Source: an uncultured Selenomonadales bacterium (GTDB taxonomy: Bacteria > Bacillota > Negativicutes > Selenomonadales > Selenomonadaceae). From it: a stretch of 49,344 nt of DNA. The notes beneath the pieces are model-generated. The model worked only from the letters and a program-made list of their open reading frames with translations. It made no database searches and was not told where the DNA came from. A program made the position numbers and the translations under genes. Below are positions 42,504 to 49,344 of this stretch, in pieces; the stretch's first letter is position 1, and every line of letters starts with the position of its first letter. Location of the stretch: NCBI GenBank assembly GCA_946411735.1, contig CAMKFB010000010.1, forward strand, positions 1 through 49,344, read 5' to 3'.

Positions 42504-43940
42504 ATGGAGAAGTTCGACAAGCAGGCGATCGACCTGACGGTGCAGGAGGAGCTGCCCTTCAAGCACTACTGGCACAATCAATTCCATCTGGAGATGCCGC
42601 GCGGGCTGATCAACGACCCCAACGGGCTGACGGTGCTCAACGGCGAGTACCACGTGTTTTTCCAATGGAATCCGCTGGGCGTGGTGCACAAGAACAAGTG
42701 CTGGGCGCATACGACCACGAAGGATTTCATCAACTATGCGACGCCGCAGTTGGCGCTCTGGCCGACGGATGTGCACGATAAGGACGGCTGTTACTCCGGT
42801 TGCGGCTTGGTCGAGAACAATTGCGTGCGTGTGCTCTACACCTGCAACTCGAAAGACCCGAATAACATTCGCACGTCGGCTCAACGGTTCGGCACGTTGC
42901 TCAACAGCGGCGCGGTCGAGAAGGATGAGATCATTGTCTCCGACAATCCTCCGGGCTATACGGCGCATTTCCGCGATCCGAACGTGTTCGAGCGGCACGG
43001 CAAGCGGTACTTCGTGATCGGAGTGCAGCGCAAGAACGAGACGGGCACGGCGCTTGTCTACGAGGAGCAGGGCGAAGGCGAGCAGTGGAAAAATCTGGGC
43101 GAGATCAAAACCGATCTGAAGGACTTCGGCTACATGTGGGAATGCCCGGGGCTGGTGAGCTTCGGGGAGTATGACGCGCTGATCTTTTCGCCGCAGGGGC
43201 TCGAGGAGGAGGAGTTCCAATATCAGAACATCTTCCAAGCGGGCTATATCGCCGGCAAGTTCTCGTTGGATTCGATGGAGATGATGCACGGCAAGTTCCA
43301 AGAGTTGGATAAGGGCTTTGACTTCTACGCGCCGCAGGTGTTCAGCAATTGCGATCGGAACATTCTGCTGGGCTGGATGGGCATGCCGGACAAGGACGAC
43401 GAATATCCGACGGGCGATTTGGGTTGGAAGTTTTCGCTGACGATGCCGCGCGTGCTCGAGCTCAAGCAGGGGCATATCTTCTGTCAGCCGGCGGAGGAGC
43501 TCAAGGCGTTGCGGAAGTCGGAGCGGACGCTCGAGGGCAACGGCAATGAATTTATCGAGCAGTTGGCGGCGGGCTCGGAGTCGGATTTGAAGATCAGGCT
43601 CAACGACGCGAAGGAAGTGAGCGTGACGCTCAAATACGGCGCGGAGTCGACGGACATCACATTCGACAAGGCGACGCAATCGGTGACGATCGATCGGACG
43701 CGGATGAAACTGGGCGGGCGCGGCAAGCGTCGTTTCAAGCTGTTCGCGGACGAGACGCTCGAGGTGCAACTGTTTGTGGATCGGACGGCGGTGGAAGTAT
43801 TCTTGCAGGGCGGCGAGGAGACGGCGTCGTTCTTCGTATTTCCCGAGCAGGATATCAAGCCGCAGCTGATCATCTCGAGCGACGAGCCGGTGAACGTCGA
43901 AGGCAAAATCTACGAGCTCGGCTCGATCACGTTCAAATAA
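42504..43940 (+). CDS. sacA: Sucrose-6-phosphate hydrolase (GH32)
   Basis: A 478-aa glycoside hydrolase family 32 enzyme cleaving sucrose-6-phosphate, the PTS product, to glucose-6-phosphate and fructose. NDPNG with nucleophile D38, FRDP with D158 and ECPG with acid/base E213 form the catalytic triad of the five-bladed propeller; a beta-sandwich occupies the last 150 residues. No signal peptide, so it acts in the cytoplasm. ATG with AAGGAGG upstream. Followed by a terminator at 43978. Confidence 0.95.
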   Translation: MEKFDKQAIDLTVQEELPFKHYWHNQFHLEMPRGLINDPNGLTVLNGEYHVFFQWNPLGVVHKNKCWAHTTTKDFINYATPQLALWPTDVHDKDGCYSGCGLVENNCVRVLYTCNSKDPNNIRTSAQRFGTLLNSGAVEKDEIIVSDNPPGYTAHFRDPNVFERHGKRYFVIGVQRKNETGTALVYEEQGEGEQWKNLGEIKTDLKDFGYMWECPGLVSFGEYDALIFSPQGLEEEEFQYQNIFQAGYIAGKFSLDSMEMMHGKFQELDKGFDFYAPQVFSNCDRNILLGWMGMPDKDDEYPTGDLGWKFSLTMPRVLELKQGHIFCQPAEELKALRKSERTLEGNGNEFIEQLAAGSESDLKIRLNDAKEVSVTLKYGAESTDITFDKATQSVTIDRTRMKLGGRGKRRFKLFADETLEVQLFVDRTAVEVFLQGGEETASFFVFPEQDIKPQLIISSDEPVNVEGKIYELGSITFK

Positions 43941-43977
43941 TTAGCGGCTCCGCGCGGAGCAGACGAAAAAATTTTTT

Positions 43978-44005
43978 GGGAGGTCGTGGGCGCCTCCCAT
44001 TTTTT
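43978..44005 (+). terminator. Terminator after sacA
   Basis: GGGAGG (43978-43983) pairs with CCTCCC (43993-43998), followed by ATTTTTT. Another hairpin made of the iterated palindrome lies just before it (43946-43961). Confidence 0.75.
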
Positions 44006-44007
44006 GT

Positions 44008-44024
44008 GATATAATTTGAGAATG
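44008..44024 (+). promoter_or_regulatory. Extended -10 promoter placed for a leaderless comF mRNA
   Basis: TGATATAAT (44007-44015) is an extended -10; the ATG at 44022 begins six bases after the TATAAT, which is where transcription should start. No Shine-Dalgarno is visible. Confidence 0.5.
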
Positions 44025-44714
44025 ATGCTGAAGAAAATATTTATGACGGCGGCGACGGCGGTAATCGATTTTTTGTTCGCGCCGCGCTGTGCGGTATGCA
44101 ATGATTACATAGAAGAGCGACGGGACATGTTTTGTCCGCGCTGTCGAGCGAAGATCCTCGCGGTCGATCAGGCGCTGGAGCCTTCGTCGGCGTTGGACGA
44201 GGTCTGGCGCATCACTCGATATCGGGAGGGCTCGCGGTCGATGTTGCGGGCGTTGAAATTCAACGAGGGGCGCCGCGCGGATGAGATCAATCAGTTGCAG
44301 GCGATCCGACGGATATTGGAGATGGCGGTCGATCGACGGTTGGAAGGATTGTTGGCGCGCTCGGACGTGGCGGTGCCGGTGCCTCTGCATGAAAATCGGC
44401 AATCGGAGCGCGGCTTCAATCAGGTGGAGTTGATATTCGGCGAATGGCTGTCGACGCGCGGGCTGCCGATCGAGAATGTTTTGCGTCGAGTTAAGGACAC
44501 CAAGCATCTGTTTGATCTCAATCGAGAAGAGCGGCGCGCGGTGATCGACGGCGCGTTCGATGTGATCGAAGGAGCGTCCGTGCGCGGCAAGCGAATTTTA
44601 TTGCTCGACGACATCTACACGACGGGGACGACGATGTCGGAGTGCGCGACGGTATTGCGCTCGAACGGCGCGGAAAAAGTATTCGGGTTGGTGCTCGCCT
44701 CCGACTTCGATTAG
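44022..44714 (+). CDS. comF: ComF-family phosphoribosyltransferase-like protein
   Basis: A 230-aa protein. An N-terminal zinc-knuckle (CAVCNDYIEERRDMFCPRC) is followed by a phosphoribosyltransferase fold with VAVPVPLHENRQSERGFNQVELI and the PRPP loop LLLDDIYTTGTTM near residues 190-205. ComF proteins take part in natural transformation, joining uptake to recombination. The start could be ATG 44022 or 44025 (or TTG 44016), none with a visible RBS. trkH follows after 9 bp. Confidence 0.9.
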   Translation: MMLKKIFMTAATAVIDFLFAPRCAVCNDYIEERRDMFCPRCRAKILAVDQALEPSSALDEVWRITRYREGSRSMLRALKFNEGRRADEINQLQAIRRILEMAVDRRLEGLLARSDVAVPVPLHENRQSERGFNQVELIFGEWLSTRGLPIENVLRRVKDTKHLFDLNREERRAVIDGAFDVIEGASVRGKRILLLDDIYTTGTTMSECATVLRSNGAEKVFGLVLASDFD

Positions 44715-44723
44715 GAGATTTTC

Positions 44724-46184
44724 ATGAACAGACGATTGGTATCAGCCCTTCTCGGCTACTTGACGTTATTCAGCGGCGCGGCAATGATGGTGCCGTTAAT
44801 CCTCGCGGCGGTCAACGGCGATTCGGCGTCGGTGGCGGCGTTTTTGCTGTCGATGTTCATGTGCCTTGCTGCGACATTCGAGCTTGAGCGCTTCGGCGGA
44901 GTCAAGGGCAAAGACAATCTGGGCGTGCGCGAAGGCATTGCGATCACCGTGCTCGGATGGGCGCTGATCTCATTGCTCGGCATGGTGCCGTATTTTGCGG
45001 GCGGTTGGCTCAATCCGCTTGACAGCATCGTCGAGTCGGTATCGGGCTTCAGCGGGACGGGCGCGACGGTTTTTGAGGACGTCGAGATTCTCCCGCAATC
45101 GATTTTACTCTGGCGGAGTTTATCCAACTGGGTCGGCGGGCTGGGCGTGATCGTGATCTTCATGGCGATTCTGCCGCAATTCGGGCGTGGCGCGATGTTC
45201 ATCCTCCGCGCGGAATCGACGGGACCGACGAAGGAGCGGCAAATGCCGAGCATACGAGACAATGCGAAGGCGCTGTTCTTGGTGTACGTGACGCTGACGG
45301 CGGCGTGTTCGATCGCGTATTTTCTGTGCGGGCTGACACCGTTTGCGGCGATCAATCACGCGATGACGACGATCGCGACGGGCGGCTACGGCATATTCAA
45401 CGGGACGGTGTCGGAGTACGGCAACGCGTGGCTCGAGATGACAATGAGCTTCTTCATGCTGCTCTCGAGCGGGAGCTTTGCGATGTACGTGGTGGCGGCG
45501 CGCAAGGGCGGTCGAGTGATCCTGCGCAATACGGAATTTCGAGTGTACTTATGGATCGTGGCGATCACATCGACGGTGATCACGATCGATCTGATCGTGG
45601 AGCAGGGCGTCAATCCGCTGGATTCGATACGGACGTCAATTTTTCACGTGACGTCGCTGTCATCGACGACGGGCTTTGTGGCGGCGGACTTCGACACGTG
45701 GCCGCCTCTGTCGAAGGGGCTGCTGTTGATGACGATGTTCCTCGGCGGGTGTGCGGGCTCGACGGCGGGCGGGCTGAAGGTCGCGCGGATCATATTGCTG
45801 TTCAAAATGTTGGTGGCGATCGTCAAACAAAAAATTCACCCGCAAAGCGTGATGCAGGTGAAGATGAACGGTCAAGTGGTCGACGATGAAATCGTATATG
45901 GGGCGGCGCGATTTTTCTTTGCGGTGGTGGTAATGGACATCGCGTTCGCGTTCGTGATGATGTTCGACAGGATCGACTTGGTCAACAGCGTGTCGGTGAG
46001 CGTCTCGACTATGGCGAGCGTCGGACCGGGGTTCGGCATCGAGGGTGCGACGAGCGGCTATTCGCTCCTGCCGTCGATGAGCAAAATCTTTGCGTGCTTA
46101 TTCATGTTCCTGTCGAGGTTGGAAATATTCACGGTGTTGGCGTTATTATCGCCGTCGTTTTGGATGAGGTCGCGGCGCTGGTGA
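44724..46184 (+). CDS. trkH: Trk/Ktr-type potassium uptake protein TrkH
   Basis: A 486-aa membrane protein with about ten membrane helices. The four selectivity-filter segments are visible: SGFSGTGATV, TTIATGGYGIF, SLSSTTGFVAADF and STMASVGPGFG. It forms a K+ channel-like transporter gated by TrkA, whose gene is not adjacent. ATG with TTAGGAGATT upstream, 9 bp after comF. Ends near a terminator at 46211. Confidence 0.93.
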   Translation: MNRRLVSALLGYLTLFSGAAMMVPLILAAVNGDSASVAAFLLSMFMCLAATFELERFGGVKGKDNLGVREGIAITVLGWALISLLGMVPYFAGGWLNPLDSIVESVSGFSGTGATVFEDVEILPQSILLWRSLSNWVGGLGVIVIFMAILPQFGRGAMFILRAESTGPTKERQMPSIRDNAKALFLVYVTLTAACSIAYFLCGLTPFAAINHAMTTIATGGYGIFNGTVSEYGNAWLEMTMSFFMLLSSGSFAMYVVAARKGGRVILRNTEFRVYLWIVAITSTVITIDLIVEQGVNPLDSIRTSIFHVTSLSSTTGFVAADFDTWPPLSKGLLLMTMFLGGCAGSTAGGLKVARIILLFKMLVAIVKQKIHPQSVMQVKMNGQVVDDEIVYGAARFFFAVVVMDIAFAFVMMFDRIDLVNSVSVSVSTMASVGPGFGIEGATSGYSLLPSMSKIFACLFMFLSRLEIFTVLALLSPSFWMRSRRW

Positions 46185-46210
46185 TCAACTGTAACTCCTC
46201 GACCGCAGAC

Positions 46211-46250
46211 AAAAAAAAAAGAGACTCCGCGCGGAGCCTCCAAAAATTTT
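46211..46250. terminator. Bidirectional terminator between trkH and nifJ
   Basis: Ten A, a hairpin on the iterated palindrome (about 46222-46240) and AAAAATTTTTT form a symmetric terminator for the two convergent genes. Confidence 0.75.
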
Positions 46251-46267
46251 TTCTAAGGCGGGAGAAA

Positions 46268-49200
46268 TTATTTGCCCGCCAATTTTTTATATCCCGCGAT
46301 GCGCTCTTCGGCGTCGTGCTGCGTCTTCTCGAATAACGCCTCCGCCGCCTCGGGGAAGTTGCGCTTCAACGACGAGTACCGCACCTCGCCCTGCAGGAAC
46401 TCATTGAACTTCGTAAAGTCCGGCTCCTTGCTGTCGAGCACGAACGGATTCTTCCCCGCCTCTTTCAATTGCGGATTGAAACGCCAATTCGCCCAGTAGC
46501 CGCATTGCACCGCCAATTTGCCCTCGAGCTGCGAATTGCCCATGCCTTTTCTGATCCCGTGGTTGATGCACGGCGCGTACGCTATGATCAGCGACGGTCC
46601 CGGATATGCCTCCGCCTCCGTGATCGCCTTCAACAGCTGATTCTGATCCGCCCCCATCGATACCTGCGCCACGTAGATGTAGCCGTAGCTCACCGCCATC
46701 ATCCCGAGGTCTTTTTTCTTCGTCCGCTTGCCCGTCGCCGCAAATTGCGCGATCGCCGCCGCCGGTGTCGCCTTCGACGCTTGTCCGCCCGTGTTCGAGT
46801 ACACCTCCGTATCGAACACAAACACGTTGACATCCTCGCCGCTCGCCAACACGTGATCCAACCCGCCATAACCGATATCATACGACCAGCCGTCGCCGCC
46901 GATTATCCACTGGCTCCGCTTCACGAAGAAATCTCTGTTGTTGTAAATCTTGTTGAGCAACGCATTGTCGCCGCGCTCCGACTCCAACGCCGCCGTCAAT
47001 CGATCCGCACGCTCCCGAGTGCCGTCGCCGACATCCCGATTATCACGCCAATCGATCAGCGCCGCGCGGAGCCCTTCACCGATCTCGCTCTCGAGCGCCT
47101 TGTCGACATCATTCGCAATCGCCTCGCGCACCGCCTTCACGCCCAGGAACATCCCAAGACCATATTCCGCGTTATCCTCGAACAGCGAATTGCCCCAAGC
47201 CGGTCCGTGCCCTTTGATGTTGACCGTGTACGGCATCGCCGGCGCCGACGCGCCCCAGATCGACGAACAGCCCGTCGCATTCGCTATCATCATCCGATCG
47301 CCGAACAGTTGAGTCAACAGCTTCGCATACGGCGTCTCGCCGCAACCCGCGCACGCTCCGCTGAACTCGAACAGCGGCTTCTCAAATTGGCTGCCGATCA
47401 CCGTCGTCTTCTTCGTCGGATTAACCTTCGGCACGACCTTCTTCGGATCAACGCCGTAATCAAAATACTTTTGCGCCGCCTTCTGCTCGTCATCGGAAGT
47501 CACCATCGTCAGCGCCTGCTTCGGACATACCTGCGCGCAATTGCCGCAACCCAAGCAGTCATACGTCGACACACAGATCGACAGATTGTACGCGCCCTTG
47601 GAGATTTTCGACGGAATCGACTTCATTCCCTCGGGCGCCGCCGCCGTCTCCTCCGGCGTCATAAGGATCGGTCGAATCGCCGCGTGCGGACACACAAACG
47701 AGCACTGATTGCAGCCAATGCACTTCGACGGATCCCACATCGGAACGTTGATCGCCGTCCCGCGCTTCTCGTAAGCACTGCCGCCCACAGGGAACGTGCC
47801 GTCGACCAGATTGTTGAACGTCGAAACCGGCAGCGCATCGCCTTCCTGACGGTTCATCACGTTTTGCACTTCGGTGATGAACTCGGGCGGGTCGACCTGC
47901 TTCAGATTGCGATTCATACTCGTGTCGTCAACATCCCACGTCGAAGTGTCAACCTTGTGCAGCGCCTCGATGCCACGATCGATCGCGCCCCAGTTCATGT
48001 CGACGATGTTTTGACCCTTCTTGCCGTAGGATTTGACGACCGCATCCTTCAGATACTTGACCGCCTCGTCGATCGGAATGATGTCGGCCAGCTTGAAGAA
48101 CGCCGCCTGCATCACCATGTTGAATCGTCCGCCCAGCCCAAGTTCGCTCGCTATCTGCACCGCGTTGACCGTGTACACGTTGATCTCGTTGTCGATGATG
48201 TAGCGCTTCATCGACGGCTTGAGCTTGTGACCGAGCTTCTCGTCGCTCCAGTTCGTGTTCAAAAGGAACGTCCCGCCGCGCTTGAGCCCCGCGATCAGAT
48301 TGTAATGGTGCACGTAGCTCTTTTGCGAGCACGACACAAAATCCGGTTTGGTAATCAGATACGGCGAACCGATCGGGTCTTTGCCGAATCTCAAATGGCT
48401 CATCGTGATGCCGCCCGACTTTTTCGAGTCGTAAGCGAAATACGCTTGCGCATACAGATCGGTGTTGTCGCCGATAATCTTGATCGCCGATTTGTTCGCG
48501 CCCACCGTGCCGTCCGAGCCCAGCCCCCAGAACTTGCAAGCCGTGGTGCCCTCGGGCGTCAAGTCGACGTCGTGATGATCCGTCACCAGAGATTTATTCG
48601 TCACGTCGTCGTTGATGCCCACCGTGAAGCCGTTGAGCGGCTCCGCCTTCGTCAGCTCGTGGTAGATCGCCAACATCTGATCGGGCGTCGTGTCTTTACC
48701 GCCCAGCCCGTAGCGCCCGCCGATGATGATCGGCTTGCTATCGACGTTGGAATCGTAAAACGCCGCGCGGACATCGGTGTAAAGCGGTTCGCCCACCGCG
48801 CCGCTCTCCTTCGTCCGATCGAGCACCGCGATCTTTTTGACCGTTGAGGGAATTGCTTTAAGAAAATGCTTGACCGAGAACGGGCGATAAAGATGCACGT
48901 TGAGCACGCCGACCTTCTCGCCTTGACGGTTAAGATACTCCGCCGCCTCGACCGCCGTTTCGCACGCGGAGCCCATCGCTATGATCACTCGATCCGCATC
49001 CGCCGCACCGCGATAATCGAACAGATGATGCTCGCGCCCCGTGATCTTCGACACGTCCGCCATCGCCGCCTCGACGATATCCGGCAGCGCATCATAATAT
49101 TTGTTGATCGTCTCGCGCACTTGGAAGTAGACATCGGGATTGGTCGCCGTGCCGCGAATGACGGGGTGGTCGGGATTGAGCGCGCGCCGACGGAACGCAT

Positions 49201-49344
49201 CAACCGCCTCATAATCGACAATCTTCGCCAGATCGGCGTAATCGATCGTCTCGATCTTTTGAATCTCATGCGAAGTCCGGAAACCGTCGAAGAAATTGAT
49301 GAACGGTATACGCCCTTTGATCGCCGCCAGATGCGCCACCGCCG
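46268..49344 (-). CDS. nifJ: Pyruvate:ferredoxin oxidoreductase (partial, N-terminus off window)
   Basis: About 1025 residues of a homodimeric PFOR are visible; the family is about 1170-1180, so roughly 150 N-terminal residues are missing at the right edge. It oxidises pyruvate to acetyl-CoA and CO2 with reduction of ferredoxin. CIGCNQCSFVCPHAAI and CLGCGNCAQVCPKQAL bind two 4Fe-4S clusters; CAGCGETPY near the TPP domain and GGDGWSYDIGYGGLDH bind the proximal cluster and thiamine diphosphate. A typical anaerobe enzyme. The frame is open to the end; the GTG at 49339 is internal. Confidence 0.97.
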   Translation of the reverse strand, partial: AVAHLAAIKGRIPFINFFDGFRTSHEIQKIETIDYADLAKIVDYEAVDAFRRRALNPDHPVIRGTATNPDVYFQVRETINKYYDALPDIVEAAMADVSKITGREHHLFDYRGAADADRVIIAMGSACETAVEAAEYLNRQGEKVGVLNVHLYRPFSVKHFLKAIPSTVKKIAVLDRTKESGAVGEPLYTDVRAAFYDSNVDSKPIIIGGRYGLGGKDTTPDQMLAIYHELTKAEPLNGFTVGINDDVTNKSLVTDHHDVDLTPEGTTACKFWGLGSDGTVGANKSAIKIIGDNTDLYAQAYFAYDSKKSGGITMSHLRFGKDPIGSPYLITKPDFVSCSQKSYVHHYNLIAGLKRGGTFLLNTNWSDEKLGHKLKPSMKRYIIDNEINVYTVNAVQIASELGLGGRFNMVMQAAFFKLADIIPIDEAVKYLKDAVVKSYGKKGQNIVDMNWGAIDRGIEALHKVDTSTWDVDDTSMNRNLKQVDPPEFITEVQNVMNRQEGDALPVSTFNNLVDGTFPVGGSAYEKRGTAINVPMWDPSKCIGCNQCSFVCPHAAIRPILMTPEETAAAPEGMKSIPSKISKGAYNLSICVSTYDCLGCGNCAQVCPKQALTMVTSDDEQKAAQKYFDYGVDPKKVVPKVNPTKKTTVIGSQFEKPLFEFSGACAGCGETPYAKLLTQLFGDRMMIANATGCSSIWGASAPAMPYTVNIKGHGPAWGNSLFEDNAEYGLGMFLGVKAVREAIANDVDKALESEIGEGLRAALIDWRDNRDVGDGTRERADRLTAALESERGDNALLNKIYNNRDFFVKRSQWIIGGDGWSYDIGYGGLDHVLASGEDVNVFVFDTEVYSNTGGQASKATPAAAIAQFAATGKRTKKKDLGMMAVSYGYIYVAQVSMGADQNQLLKAITEAEAYPGPSLIIAYAPCINHGIRKGMGNSQLEGKLAVQCGYWANWRFNPQLKEAGKNPFVLDSKEPDFTKFNEFLQGEVRYSSLKRNFPEAAEALFEKTQHDAEERIAGYKKLAGK

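Noticed and set aside
42486-43769. 427-codon frame antisense to sacA
   Set aside because: Shadow of the GH32 gene, without motifs.
46469-48847. 792-codon open frame on the plus strand
   Set aside because: It is antisense to nifJ; its arginine-rich content is what the opposite strand of this GC-rich codon usage produces.

Overview
The window reads as chromosome of an anaerobic, motile bacterium with an outer membrane but Firmicutes-type gene content, most likely a Negativicutes/Selenomonadaceae relative. The evidence is indirect: a pyruvate:ferredoxin oxidoreductase, five radical-SAM enzymes, a fused cobA-hemD gene, NirJ1/NirJ2-type heme enzymes, heptosyltransferase-like (GT9) domains typical of LPS makers, flagellin, and an LCP/yqeK/nadD/rsfS cluster of Firmicutes type. 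No rRNA, tRNA, CRISPR array, transposase or phage structural gene was recognised.

Layout. 1-569: a partial tandem duplication of manA (- strand). 626-6609: a TetR regulator, two NirJ/Ahb-like radical-SAM enzymes interleaved with an orphan DNA methyltransferase, a VOC protein (- strand) and an SF2 helicase. 6685-13833 (+): aroF-tyrA, queC, an unknown protein, an MBL hydrolase with greA-lysS, then rpsO, a DUF1858 protein and an ACT protein. 13884-21019 (-): murI, cobA-hemD, a 1.3-kaa protein of three GT9 domains, and hemB. 21171-28947 (+): a six-gene unit of three dynamin-like or P-loop GTPases, a small membrane-anchored coiled-coil protein and two radical-SAM enzymes, behind a consensus promoter whose spacer holds a 13-T run. 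28901-31384: queH (-) and a split transketolase (+). 31415-38204 (-): proA, a 50-aa membrane peptide, nadD, yqeK, lcp, rsfS, ruvA, a beta-lactamase-fold hydrolase and ruvB. 38510-40048 (-): flagellin. 40504-46184 (+): sucrose PTS EIIABC, sucrose-6-phosphate hydrolase, comF, trkH. 46268-end (-): nifJ, N-terminus off the window.

Functional links. NirJ1/NirJ2, CobA-HemD and HemB together suggest heme made through siroheme (Ahb-type route), although ahbA/ahbB are not in view. queC and queH are both queuosine genes. ScrA/SacA import and cleave sucrose, and transketolase and PFOR belong to central carbon metabolism.

Most striking signals: (1) the triple-GTPase/double-radical-SAM operon with a possibly slippage-tunable promoter, my best candidate for an undescribed system; (2) a 10-bp palindrome (core CCGCGCGG flanked by T and A) found about 23 times by eye across the window, in genes and in terminator stems, like the HIP1 repeats of cyanobacteria; (3) the GT9 triplication; (4) a three-way-junction-like inverted repeat between lysS and rpsO.
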